This document shows, in pieces, positions 32,605 to 41,544 of a stretch of 42,723 nucleotides of DNA. A model generated the notes under the pieces. That model had not been told where the DNA came from and ran no database searches. It saw only the letters and a program-made list of their open reading frames with translations. The stretch is from positions 1 through 42,723 of the forward strand of contig JAPOOU010000029.1 of assembly GCA_026713245.1 (NCBI GenBank). Direction: 5' to 3'. How positions within the stretch are numbered: the stretch's first letter is position 1; each line of letters starts with the position of its first letter. This DNA is from Chloroflexota bacterium. GTDB lineage: Bacteria; Chloroflexota; Anaerolineae; Aggregatilineales; Phototrophicaceae. A program made the translations under genes and the position numbers.

Positions 32605-32700
32605 ACTGCTCGGCGGCGGCGAACATGTCCCAGGAATGTCGCGCTCACGCAGAACAGGTTGCGCTCTCGTCGTATGAGCGACGCGGTTTACATAAACAGG
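32605..32700 (+). repeat. Dispersed structured repeat, copy E (GH18-like gene leader)
   Basis: Begins ACTGCTCGGCGGCGGCGAAC, continues CCCAGGAATGTCGCGCTCAC (compare copy A), AGAACAGGTTGCGCTC, the hairpin CGTCG-TATGAG-CGACG (32668-32683) and GCGGTTTACATAAAC. It ends about 68 bp before the start of the GH18-like gene, in the same orientation. Confidence 0.7.
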
Positions 32701-32768
32701 GGCTGTAAGTTTAACCCGGACATCCGAGCGCGCTGGAACTTTTTACGGGTTATACAGGACATTTGACA

Positions 32769-35642
32769 GTGGCTATGACAGGGACTGATGCCAATCCGCC
32801 ACCGCTACGGGCCGCAGCGAACAAGCGCGGGGGCGGATGCTGGACAGTGGCGTTCGCCTCAGTCGTCATGGCTGCTTTCTTGCTGATTATTGGCTTGCTG
32901 CTGCCCCCTTTCAATCTGCCCGACCGACTATTTGCCCTGCAATATACGTCGCTGGATGTCGAGAATCCCGAATTAGCGCTGGGATCTGATTTCTCTGTCC
33001 GTATGCCAAGCGATTCAAGCGCCCCCGATATCGCGATAAGGGTCTCCGCCTTGCCATGGAAAGCAGCTGAAACCGACGCGGAAGACAATGTTCCCTCATC
33101 GGTCAAACTGGCGCGAGACAATCCGCCCGCCAATCTTGCCCCGCAAAGCCCGCTTTATATTCTTGAAGGCCGCGGCGACTTGCCGGAGCAACTGCGCTTC
33201 TCCTTTGCCCAGCCGGCGAATGTGTCGGATGCGAATGTACTTTCTCTGTACGGCTGGGACGGTCGAAACTGGCGCTTTGTTCCCTCGCAAAAAACAGGTG
33301 GAGAATTGCGCGGCGTAGCGAGCTTCCCGCCGCGAGCGATTGCGGTCTTCCAATCGATCGCCGCTCGTCCGATTCTGATGATTACGCAAGAGTTAACTCA
33401 AGAACTTGATCCAGATGTGGCCGCCCTGGCGACGATCGTAAGTCCGGCAGGATTGCGCCCAACGCGCCGGGGAGGCCTGACCGGCAGGCTCGCCCCTGGC
33501 GGCGACGCGGAGTCGGATTATCTCTACATGCCGGTGATTCGCAACTTTGACGACCCCCGCGCCACCGATCCCGCCGCGGTTGACCGCCTGATCAATGACG
33601 ACATCGCTCGGGACGCGCACGTCTCACAATTGTCAGGCATGGCTGTCGCCAATGGCTTCCACGGCATCGTCATTGACTATCGCGATTTGTATCCGGAGGC
33701 GCGTCATAGCTTCAGTCGCTTCATCGACCAACTGAGTTCAGAGTTGCGCGAGCAGGGCCTGCTGCTGGGCATTGTGGCGCCCGCCCACAGCGCGAGCGCG
33801 GGCGAAGCTGATGCCTATGACTGGCGGGCGCTGGGCGCGGCCGTCGACATTTTCAAGCTTGATGTCAGCATTGCTCCGGGCGATCACGGCGCCGGCGGCG
33901 ACCAATTGGTCACGAAACTGCTCCGCCGCGCAGTTGACCAGGTCGATCGCTACAAGATCCTGCTTGGGCTTAGCGCGCAAAACCTGCGCGAGCGCGAAGG
34001 CGCTTTTGCGCGCGTCGGCTTCGCCGAAGCGCTGGCGGGACTTGGCGATGTGACTTTGGACGCCGACTCTGTCAGTGAGACCGGCGCCGTCGAGCCCGGC
34101 ACGCTTATCCGCGCATCGCTCAATGGGCGCCGAGCCATGCCCGGCCATGATGACTCCATTGGGACAGGCTATCTGGATTATCTGGCCGCAGCTGATGGAA
34201 CCAGGACGCGCATCTGGCTGACCGACGGCACGGCTCTAGGCAAGCGTCTCAACCAGACATTGCCATTCGGGCTGGCCGGCGTCGCGATGGATGATTTGCT
34301 GTCGCACGATTTGTTCCCCGGTTTGCTTCAGGCTGTTCGCGACTATCTGGCTCAACTGCCGCCGCCGAATGTTGCGGGGGGATGGTCCCTGCGCTGGTCT
34401 GTCGCGCGACACGACAGTCTTGTCGATGAAGCGATCACCCGCTTGAATGACGATTTTGTCCTGACCCTGGTCGCGCCGGAAGGAAACTATGCGATCAACG
34501 CGGCGGTGATTAATAGTGAGGGCGAAAGCATAAGCCAGCGCGCCGGCGCCGCGCTGCCGCTTTTTGCAGCTACCGCACCCCCGACGCCAACGCCGACGCC
34601 GACGCCTAAGCCTTCGCCCACCCCGCCGCCGGCGCCGGTCGTTCTGGCGCCGGTCGCGGACGAGGGCGTCGTCAGCGCGCCGAGGGACAACTTCGCCGCA
34701 GTCGTGCCACCTGCCGGCAGCATTAACATCGAGATCGGCGGACACGTCACGAGCGCGGGCAGTCAGCGCGCGATTGGGGCGATGCGAGCCGCCGGCATGA
34801 CCTGGATGAAAATTCAGGCGCGTTTTGACTGGCGCAGCCCGCCGGATATGGGACGCGAAATACGCAGCGCGCATGACAATGGCTTCAAAATCCTGGTCGG
34901 TACCGTTGGTAGACCAAATGAACTGGAGGCGGGCGGACAAAGCTACGTCGATTCCTATACGGACTGGTTGGCTCGCATCGCTGCGCAAGGCGCCGACGCC
35001 ATCGAGGTGTGGAACGAGCCCAACCTTGACCGTGAATGGCCCCGCGGCCAGATCAGCGGATCGGCTTATGCCCGGATGCTGGCGCAGGCTTGGGGGAAGA
35101 TCAAGGCCGCGAACTCCCGGACCCTGGTCATAAGCGCTGCGCCCGCGCCAACTGGCGTTTCCGATCGTCCCGACCAAGTTATGCCGGACAATCGCTGGTT
35201 GCGCGAAATGGTTGACGGCGGCGGCCTGGATCACCTCGATTGTGTCGGCGCTCATTACAACGAAGGCATTGTTCCGCCGAGCCAGACCAGCGGCGATCCC
35301 CGCGGCGACAATTACTATACGCGTTATTTCTACGGCATGTTGAACGGCTATATCAGCATCACCCGGCGACCCATCTGCTTTACCGAGCTCGGCTATTTGA
35401 CAGCCGAAGGCTATCCTGCACTTTCGGATTATTTTAGTTGGGCGGATAATGTAACCGTGCGACAGCAGGCAGCTTGGTTGGCGGAAGCCGCGGCGCTCGC
35501 ATCGCGAAGCGGGCAGGTGCGCCTGTTCATCGTCTGGAATGTGGATTTCACCCACTACGGCGCGGATCCGCAAGCGGGATACGCGATCGTCAGGCCGGAC
35601 GGCTCGTGCCCGGCCTGTGACGCATTGGCAAGGGCGCGCTGA
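32769..35642 (+). CDS. Membrane-anchored protein with GH18-like and clan-A glycosidase domains
   Basis: A ~957-residue two-headed protein. A Lys/Arg-flanked helix at about residues 25-48 anchors it in the membrane with the rest outside. The middle third is GH18-like (NGFHGIVIDYRDLYPEARHS near 300, RYKILLGLSAQ, GLAGVAMDDLL). The usual D-x-D-x-E acid is absent: the motif reads IDYRD where active chitinases have DxDWE. A Thr/Pro linker (PPTPTPTPTPKPSPTPP, ~603-622) leads to a clan GH-A-like domain with VWNEPNLDREW (acid/base Glu ~750) and ICFTELGYLT (nucleophile Glu ~873), related by eye to GH39/GH5. I favour GTG 32769 (AGGA 10 nt before); TTG 32763 and ATG 32775 are alternatives. Two similar clan-A genes follow. 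The substrate is unknown, probably a surface polysaccharide. Confidence 0.78.
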   Translation: MAMTGTDANPPPLRAAANKRGGGCWTVAFASVVMAAFLLIIGLLLPPFNLPDRLFALQYTSLDVENPELALGSDFSVRMPSDSSAPDIAIRVSALPWKAAETDAEDNVPSSVKLARDNPPANLAPQSPLYILEGRGDLPEQLRFSFAQPANVSDANVLSLYGWDGRNWRFVPSQKTGGELRGVASFPPRAIAVFQSIAARPILMITQELTQELDPDVAALATIVSPAGLRPTRRGGLTGRLAPGGDAESDYLYMPVIRNFDDPRATDPAAVDRLINDDIARDAHVSQLSGMAVANGFHGIVIDYRDLYPEARHSFSRFIDQLSSELREQGLLLGIVAPAHSASAGEADAYDWRALGAAVDIFKLDVSIAPGDHGAGGDQLVTKLLRRAVDQVDRYKILLGLSAQNLREREGAFARVGFAEALAGLGDVTLDADSVSETGAVEPGTLIRASLNGRRAMPGHDDSIGTGYLDYLAAADGTRTRIWLTDGTALGKRLNQTLPFGLAGVAMDDLLSHDLFPGLLQAVRDYLAQLPPPNVAGGWSLRWSVARHDSLVDEAITRLNDDFVLTLVAPEGNYAINAAVINSEGESISQRAGAALPLFAATAPPTPTPTPTPKPSPTPPPAPVVLAPVADEGVVSAPRDNFAAVVPPAGSINIEIGGHVTSAGSQRAIGAMRAAGMTWMKIQARFDWRSPPDMGREIRSAHDNGFKILVGTVGRPNELEAGGQSYVDSYTDWLARIAAQGADAIEVWNEPNLDREWPRGQISGSAYARMLAQAWGKIKAANSRTLVISAAPAPTGVSDRPDQVMPDNRWLREMVDGGGLDHLDCVGAHYNEGIVPPSQTSGDPRGDNYYTRYFYGMLNGYISITRRPICFTELGYLTAEGYPALSDYFSWADNVTVRQQAAWLAEAAALASRSGQVRLFIVWNVDFTHYGADPQAGYAIVRPDGSCPACDALARAR

Positions 35643-35738
35643 TCGTTTGACGCCCAAAAGCAGCGAGGCGGCGCACGCTTTGAGGTTCGTAAAGGCTGAC
35701 GATCGGTAGCCTTGAATACCTGCGACACGGAGCCTGAT

Positions 35739-37181
35739 ATGGTTACAAAAACCGTATACAAGCAGATTCGCGGCTTTGTCGCCATATGGCTCTCAATTAC
35801 CTTTGTCATGGGCTTGTCCACCTTCCTGGCAATCTACTTCACATACAATCCCTCCGCTGTGGATCCCGGTTCATCCAACCCTTTGCCCCTCGGGACGCTG
35901 GGACAGGAGACTCTGGAAGAAGCGCCGGCGCCGGTCATAGTACTGCCAAGCGTGACGCCAGAACCAACATCAGCGCCTACATCCGTCGCACAGGAACCGA
36001 CTGTACCGGTCATGGCTTACGAAGCGACTGACATCCCGACGCTCACCAGCACACCGGCGCCGAGCCCGACGCCGACGCTGCTGCCGATAGCCGATACGCG
36101 CTATCAGGTCGGCATTCAGGTCGAGCCTGCGCCCGACCACAATCCCGACAACCAGGACGCCTGGTACAGCTCGGTTGCCGGCGATCTGGGAATAACCTGG
36201 GTCAAGCAGCGAGTCCGCTGGGAACTTATGGAGCCGGAGCAGGGGAAGATCGACTGGAGCGCGCTTGATTTGGTTATTCCCAGCGCAGAAAAATATGCGA
36301 TCAAGCTGCTACTTTCGGTTGTGACCGCTCCCGATTGGGCGCGCGAGCCCGGGGTTGTTTTGGAGCGACACGGTCCACCGGCCGATCCGCAAGTTTATGC
36401 TGATTTTGTCGCCGCGATCCTCAAGCGCTATCCGGGCAGTATACATGCCATCGAAGTCTGGAACGGACAAAACATCGACCGGGAATGGACATCGGTCAAC
36501 GGTTTGAATTCGGCGGATTATGTCATGCTTCTGCAAACTTCCTACGAGACCATCAAAGCCATCGAGCCTGGTATCATCGTTATCAGCGGCGCACTGTCCC
36601 CAACGGGCATCAATGACGGAGTCGGAGCCTATGACGATTTCAACTATATGGACCAGCTCATCGGCGCAGATATGCTGGAATGGGCGGACTGCGTCGGCGC
36701 CCATCACAATGGATACAACATCGGTCCCGATTATCGTTATAACGAGATACCGGACGATCCGAACGCGTCCTTCCGCGGCCCATTCGACAACCCGCATCAT
36801 AGCTGGAGCTTCCGCAGCACCCTGGAGGGTTACGCCAACCGCATTCGGGCAGCCGGCAAAGATACCAAACTCTGTGTGACCGAATTCGGCTGGCCCACCG
36901 CCGAAGATCTGGAAGGCGTACGCGAAGGCTTTGAATTTGCGTACGACAATACCTTGGAAGAGCAGGCGGAGTGGATCCCGCAGGCCATGTCCAATATGGC
37001 GGACTGGGACTTTGTCTGGCTGGCTTTCATTTGGAACTTTAACTACGGCCCGCAGGCGGGCTGGGCGGTCGATAATGACAACGTTCCCTATTCGCTGATA
37101 GGACCCGAATTCAACTTCCGCCCAGCATACGATGCCATCCGCGCCTGGCTAAGGGATTACCAGTCGCGAACGAGATCATAA
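35739..37181 (+). CDS. Membrane-anchored clan-A glycosidase-like protein lacking the acid/base Glu
   Basis: A 480-residue protein with an N-terminal membrane anchor (FVAIWLSITFVMGLSTFLAI, ~13-34), a Pro/Thr-rich extracellular linker to about residue 115, and one clan-A glycosidase-like domain. The position of the acid/base Glu, normally W-N-E-P-N, reads EVWNGQNIDREW, with Gly at ~243 and Gln in place of Pro; the codons are clearly GGA CAA. The nucleophile region LCVTEFGWPT (~382) is intact. The protein is therefore likely inactive as a retaining hydrolase, or uses another residue, and may act as a binding or scaffold subunit. GGAG at 35729-35732 supports ATG 35739 over TTG 35712. It abuts the next clan-A gene (1 bp gap) and follows the GH18-like gene by 96 bp, so the three are probably co-transcribed. 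Confidence 0.78.
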   Translation: MVTKTVYKQIRGFVAIWLSITFVMGLSTFLAIYFTYNPSAVDPGSSNPLPLGTLGQETLEEAPAPVIVLPSVTPEPTSAPTSVAQEPTVPVMAYEATDIPTLTSTPAPSPTPTLLPIADTRYQVGIQVEPAPDHNPDNQDAWYSSVAGDLGITWVKQRVRWELMEPEQGKIDWSALDLVIPSAEKYAIKLLLSVVTAPDWAREPGVVLERHGPPADPQVYADFVAAILKRYPGSIHAIEVWNGQNIDREWTSVNGLNSADYVMLLQTSYETIKAIEPGIIVISGALSPTGINDGVGAYDDFNYMDQLIGADMLEWADCVGAHHNGYNIGPDYRYNEIPDDPNASFRGPFDNPHHSWSFRSTLEGYANRIRAAGKDTKLCVTEFGWPTAEDLEGVREGFEFAYDNTLEEQAEWIPQAMSNMADWDFVWLAFIWNFNYGPQAGWAVDNDNVPYSLIGPEFNFRPAYDAIRAWLRDYQSRTRS

Positions 37182-37182
37182 A

Positions 37183-38400
37183 ATGCCCAATATTCTTGCG
37201 CGGGGGCTTCGCGCATATCTGATTGCGCTGGCGGCCATTGCCCTTGTCGGCGCCGGCGCCTGGATAGGGACCCGTCCGCAAGCAGACCCATTCAAGGCAA
37301 GCGCGATTTTGGATCCGCCTTTTCCGTCACTGACTTACGGCATACAGACCTTCCTCTGGTGGAACGAGCCACAGCGTGGCTTGCATCTCCATTTGGTCAG
37401 GCTAATGTCCTTCAGCCATGCCAAACAGACCTTCGCCTGGAGCGACCTGGAATCGCACAAAGGTCAGTGGATTTGGGAACATTCCGATCGAATCGTGGTG
37501 TCGATTGAAGATCGCGGATTGCAATTGGTCGCGCGCTTGGGAAAAGTTCCTGACTGGGCTCGCGCGGAATCGGCCGATCCCGACGCGCACGACTCGCCGC
37601 CGGCAGACCTTGCAAATTGGGCCAACTATTGTTCCGCTATTGCCCAACGCTATCGCGGCCGAATTGCTGCTTACCAGATCTGGAATGAACCGAACCTCGG
37701 TCGCGAATGGGGCAATACCCGGCCCGATGCGGCGGCCTACGTCGAGCTGCTTGGGGCTTGCAGCCGCGCGATCCGGCAAGCGGACTCGAATGCCATTCTA
37801 ATCTCGGCAGGTTTGTCGCCGACCGGCACCAACGACGAGCGAGCCACGCCCGACGACGTGTTTCTCGATCACATGTACCGTAATGATTTTCAGCGATTCA
37901 TTGATGTCGTCGGCGCGCATGCCCCCGGTTACGCCCCGCCCGAGATTGGTCCCGATGACCAAGAGGCCAAAGCGCGCTGGTTTACCTTTCGGCGGGTAGA
38001 AGATTTACGAAAGATCATGTTGCGGTACAATGATGATGCGCGTCAAATGGCAATCATGGAATTCGGATACACCACCGATACGCGTAACCCGGACTATGCA
38101 TGGTTTGGCGTTACCGAAGAGCAGCAGGCGGACTATTTGGAGCGGGCTTATGAGTACGCCATTGCCAACTGGCGCCCGTGGGTCGGCTTGATGACGCTGA
38201 TTTACATGCCGGACCTGACCTGGCTGCCGCAGGACGAAGAATACTGGTGGTCTATCCTGGATCCTGCAAGTGGCATGCCACGCGAGGCTTATATCAAGCT
38301 GGCGAACATGCGCAAAGTCTGTGGAGACTACATCATTGCGCAACGCCCAGCCGATGGACCAGTGGCTCTTGGCGAAGAAATCGCTCCAGTTTGTCCGTGA
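37183..38400 (+). CDS. Clan-A glycosidase-like protein (GH39-like), exported
   Basis: A 405-residue protein with an N-terminal hydrophobic segment (AYLIALAAIALVGAGAWIG, ~10-28), a signal anchor or signal peptide, followed directly by a clan GH-A-like domain without a long linker. The acid/base region is YQIWNEPNLGREW (Glu ~169) and the nucleophile region is MAIMEFGYTTD (Glu ~293), both complete. It is the smallest and apparently intact member of the three neighbouring clan-A proteins, and the closest to a standard GH39-type enzyme such as PslG, which trims an exopolysaccharide in Pseudomonas; that comparison is functional analogy only. The ATG at 37183 begins one base after the previous stop. 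It is followed after 58 bp by the membrane glycosyltransferase at 38459. Confidence 0.8.
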   Translation: MPNILARGLRAYLIALAAIALVGAGAWIGTRPQADPFKASAILDPPFPSLTYGIQTFLWWNEPQRGLHLHLVRLMSFSHAKQTFAWSDLESHKGQWIWEHSDRIVVSIEDRGLQLVARLGKVPDWARAESADPDAHDSPPADLANWANYCSAIAQRYRGRIAAYQIWNEPNLGREWGNTRPDAAAYVELLGACSRAIRQADSNAILISAGLSPTGTNDERATPDDVFLDHMYRNDFQRFIDVVGAHAPGYAPPEIGPDDQEAKARWFTFRRVEDLRKIMLRYNDDARQMAIMEFGYTTDTRNPDYAWFGVTEEQQADYLERAYEYAIANWRPWVGLMTLIYMPDLTWLPQDEEYWWSILDPASGMPREAYIKLANMRKVCGDYIIAQRPADGPVALGEEIAPVCP

Positions 38401-38458
38401 CGGACGGCTTTCGCCCTAATCCAGAGAACGCAGAAAGCTAGGTCGCTAGGGAAGTCTC

Positions 38459-40552
38459 ATGACAACGGACTCTACGCTGATCAACATGGTAAAAGGCCAC
38501 GCGGTGATGACCAACCGGATGAGCTACGTTTTTGCCATCGTGCTGTTGCTTTTGGCTGCCCTGCTTCGGACGGCCGATCTGGCAAATGTTCCCGGTGGCT
38601 TCAGCGAAGATGAGATCATCAACATTCGCCTGGTCGACAACGTTCGGCAAGGCGATATCTTCGTCTTTTTCCCCGGCGAGGGCGGCGGTCGCGAAGGCAT
38701 GTACCATGTCTTTGTCGCCTTTGTGACGCTCTTTGTGGGCGAGGGCACCATCGGATACCGGATTCTCTCCGCCTGGTTGAGCGTGGTCTCGATTGCCATC
38801 ATCTACACCCTCGGCAGGCACCTTTTCAATCCCATTGTCGGTGTCATGTCAGCGGGGCTGGTGGCTGTTAACCTGAGCAATATCATCCTGGCGCGCAGTG
38901 TCACCAGTGATGCCGTAGTCGTGTTCCTGGTCTCGGCCACTATGTTGGGGCTTGCCCGGTCACTGCCCGTGTACCGGCGCACGCGCGTTGTTACCTCTAA
39001 CGTCATTTCCTTCGCGGCGCTGGGCGCCCTGCTGGGCATGGGCTTTTATCTACATCCTTCAAGTCTGTTCATCGTCTTGGGTTGCATGCTGTACATCGGA
39101 CATCTCTTGTACGTCCGTAATGCCATGTTCCGCCAGCGCCGCAGCTACACCGGATTTGCGATTCTCGTCATGATCATCATCGCCATGCCGTATCTGATTT
39201 CGTCGATCAATGTACCCCAGTACGCCGCTGGCCAGCGAATCTTGTCGCAATACACAGACGGCTTGCTGCGCTCCATCGTCGACGGCTTGCTCGGGGTCGT
39301 GCGCATAGGCGATACCAATCCCCTGCACAATCTGCCGGGCCGCCCTCTTGTCGATGCCTTTAGCGGCTTGTTCGCACTTGTGGGAATCGTCATTTGCATT
39401 GTTTATCGTCACAGACCCCGCTTCATGTTGCTTTTGATCACGGGTTTTGTTGCCCTGCCGGCTGCGCTGATCGTCAAACAGAGTCCCAATTTCGCGCGCA
39501 TGGCGGTCATCTTGCCGCAGCTCGCTCTCTTTTTTGGCATCGGCTTTTACTCTTTGATCCGGGCGCCTATTTTCGCTGACGTGGTCTTCCGCCGAATGGC
39601 GGTTGCCGGGGTCTTGGTCCTGCTGGCGGTCAATATTCTTTGGACCTGGCAAGATCTTTTTGTCGGCTGGCGCAACGACGAGCGGGTTGTCCCTTTGGTC
39701 AGCGGCGAGTTGGGACAAATCGCGCATTATCTCGATGCCAGGGGCAACGACATACCGACCGTCCTCTGCAATTCCGATTGGCAAAATACCGAGCCCAAAG
39801 CATTGTTGAACGACAGCGAAAAGACCCTGTTAATGATGAACCGCAGCGATCTCGACTACGATGAAGCGGATTGTGCAAGAAGTCTGATACTTGTAGATGG
39901 CGGCGCTCGACAACGTGTGGTGTTCTTCAGGGAGGAAAACCGCAATAACGCGCACCCTTATTTGTGGGAGTGGTTGTCGTACGGCCAGCCGGCTGTTGGC
40001 AAGCTTCCGCGTAATACAGTCTTTGAACTTGAGCTAGCGGACTTGCTGGCGGATCGCGCCGGCGAGTTCACTACCATGGCGCCAGTCTGGTATGACCCCG
40101 ATTTTGCGGGGGAGGCGGTGCCTGTACCGGCGCCCATCCGCTTCGGTGAAAACCTAACCTTTCTCGGCTATCAGCCCAATGTGGAACGCCAGTACTTGCC
40201 AGGCGAGACGGTGGATGTGATTACATATTGGCGGGCTGAAGGCAAGGTCCCGGCGGATATTACTCTCTTCACGCATATTCTCTCCGACCCGGTCACCTTG
40301 ATCAAGGGACGAGATGTGATTAGCGTAAATCCAGCGCGCCTGCACGATCGTGATGTCTTCATTCAAGTGACTTCCATAGCCTTGCCAGGGACTGTACTGC
40401 CCGGTGAATACTTCGTATCCGTCGGCGCATATCGTCAAACGGTAGCGGAACGCCTCGTGGCTTTTAAGGATGATCGTCCCTACGGTGACCGCATCTTCCT
40501 GTATTCTATTGAGGTCCAAGAAGCCCCTAACACCGAAGAAGGCAGCAACTGA
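38459..40552 (+). CDS. Membrane glycosyltransferase, GT39/PMT-like, with C-terminal beta domain
   Basis: A 697-residue polytopic membrane protein. The helix MSYVFAIVLLLLAALLR is followed by VPGGFSEDEIINIRLVDNV with an Asp-Glu pair (residues 51-52) in the first loop, as in GT39/PMT-type enzymes that use polyprenyl-phosphate sugars. Many further helices run to about residue 400. The soluble C-terminus ends in a beta-sandwich module (LPGETVDVITYWRAEGKVPADITLFTHIL, then PGEYFVSVGAYRQ). It is a distant relative of the four glycosyltransferases in the pheST region, not a close paralog. The AGGGAAG before ATG 38459 is close; ATGs at residues 10, 17 and 21 are alternatives. Its stop abuts rnz. It probably forms an operon with the clan-A proteins. 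Confidence 0.82.
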   Translation: MTTDSTLINMVKGHAVMTNRMSYVFAIVLLLLAALLRTADLANVPGGFSEDEIINIRLVDNVRQGDIFVFFPGEGGGREGMYHVFVAFVTLFVGEGTIGYRILSAWLSVVSIAIIYTLGRHLFNPIVGVMSAGLVAVNLSNIILARSVTSDAVVVFLVSATMLGLARSLPVYRRTRVVTSNVISFAALGALLGMGFYLHPSSLFIVLGCMLYIGHLLYVRNAMFRQRRSYTGFAILVMIIIAMPYLISSINVPQYAAGQRILSQYTDGLLRSIVDGLLGVVRIGDTNPLHNLPGRPLVDAFSGLFALVGIVICIVYRHRPRFMLLLITGFVALPAALIVKQSPNFARMAVILPQLALFFGIGFYSLIRAPIFADVVFRRMAVAGVLVLLAVNILWTWQDLFVGWRNDERVVPLVSGELGQIAHYLDARGNDIPTVLCNSDWQNTEPKALLNDSEKTLLMMNRSDLDYDEADCARSLILVDGGARQRVVFFREENRNNAHPYLWEWLSYGQPAVGKLPRNTVFELELADLLADRAGEFTTMAPVWYDPDFAGEAVPVPAPIRFGENLTFLGYQPNVERQYLPGETVDVITYWRAEGKVPADITLFTHILSDPVTLIKGRDVISVNPARLHDRDVFIQVTSIALPGTVLPGEYFVSVGAYRQTVAERLVAFKDDRPYGDRIFLYSIEVQEAPNTEEGSN

Positions 40553-41542
40553 ATGTTCGAACTCGTATTCTTGGGCACTTCGGCATCGGCGCCTTCAATT
40601 CATCGCGGCTTGCCGTCGCTGGCGATTCTCGCTGAAGAACAGCGCTTCCTGGTCGATTGCGGAGAAGGCACGCAGCGCCAGATTCTGCGCAGCGGCATCG
40701 GTTTCAGGCGTCTAAATCATATATTCTTGACCCATGCCCACCTTGACCATTTGCTGGGTTTGGGCGGCTTGCTTTCTACCTTCGGACGTTGGGAAGCGAT
40801 GGAAGAAATCCACATCTGGGGAGGCCTGCCGGCGATAGAGCGCGTTCAGTCGCTGGTCTACGAGGTGGTATTCCGCAAGGAGACGCCGCCGCTGCCGATT
40901 TATTTCTACCGCACCATGCCGGACAAGCAGCTCTTCAAAGGACGCAAGTTTTCCGTACGCGCGTTTCCGGTTCACCACCGGGGCCGCGAATGTTACGGCT
41001 ATATTTTTGAGGAAGATTCGCGCCGCCCGTTTTTGGCCGACCGGGCCGAGGCGCTTGGCGTACCGATGGGACCGGAAAGGAGCCGACTGGTGGCGGGACA
41101 GGCCGTGACGCTCGCCGATGGCCGGACGATCAATCCCGATCAGGTGTTGGGAGACTTGATCAAAGGCGCCAAAGTCGTGGTCACCGGTGACGTGGCGCGA
41201 ACGAATAACTTGCACGCGGCGGTGCAGGATGCCGATGCCCTGGTGATAGAGTCGACATATCTCGACGAGCACGCCGATATCGCCGAACAAGTTGGCCATA
41301 TCACCGCCCGGCAGGCGGCGGAACTCGCGCGCGACTGTAACGTCAAGTACTTGTTCCTGACACATATTTCCCGGCGCTACCGAGAGTTCGAGGTCATACG
41401 CGAAGCGCGGCGACATTTCTCGAACAGCTATGTGGCGCGGGATCTGGATCACTTTGCTGTTTTCCGTGATCGCCTGCCCCAGAAGATAAAACGGCGCGGA
41501 GCCGCAGACGCCAACGAAGATTTTGTCAAGACTGGAGAGTAA
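40553..41542 (+). CDS. rnz: Ribonuclease Z (tRNase Z)
   Basis: A 329-residue metallo-beta-lactamase-fold nuclease that trims tRNA 3' ends. It begins FELVFLGTSASAPSIHRGLPS, with the typical tRNase Z opening. LVDCGEGTQRQILRSG and the zinc motif FLTHAHLDHLLGLGG (HAHLDH in place of the common HxHGDH, ~61-66) follow. Further ligands are in VHHRG and VVVTGDVARTN, and FLTHISRRY is near the C-terminus. Its ATG directly follows the stop of the glycosyltransferase, so it is in the same transcript. Its length is close to the ~310 of bacterial RNase Z. It could process CCA-less tRNAs or have a broader role. Confidence 0.93.
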   Translation: MFELVFLGTSASAPSIHRGLPSLAILAEEQRFLVDCGEGTQRQILRSGIGFRRLNHIFLTHAHLDHLLGLGGLLSTFGRWEAMEEIHIWGGLPAIERVQSLVYEVVFRKETPPLPIYFYRTMPDKQLFKGRKFSVRAFPVHHRGRECYGYIFEEDSRRPFLADRAEALGVPMGPERSRLVAGQAVTLADGRTINPDQVLGDLIKGAKVVVTGDVARTNNLHAAVQDADALVIESTYLDEHADIAEQVGHITARQAAELARDCNVKYLFLTHISRRYREFEVIREARRHFSNSYVARDLDHFAVFRDRLPQKIKRRGAADANEDFVKTGE

Positions 41543-41544
41543 TC

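Noticed and set aside
34236..35657. Long 473-residue open frame on the minus strand
   Set aside because: It is antisense to the GH18/clan-A gene, which has clear motifs, anchor and linker; the reverse product has Arg/His/Ala-rich composition without family resemblance.
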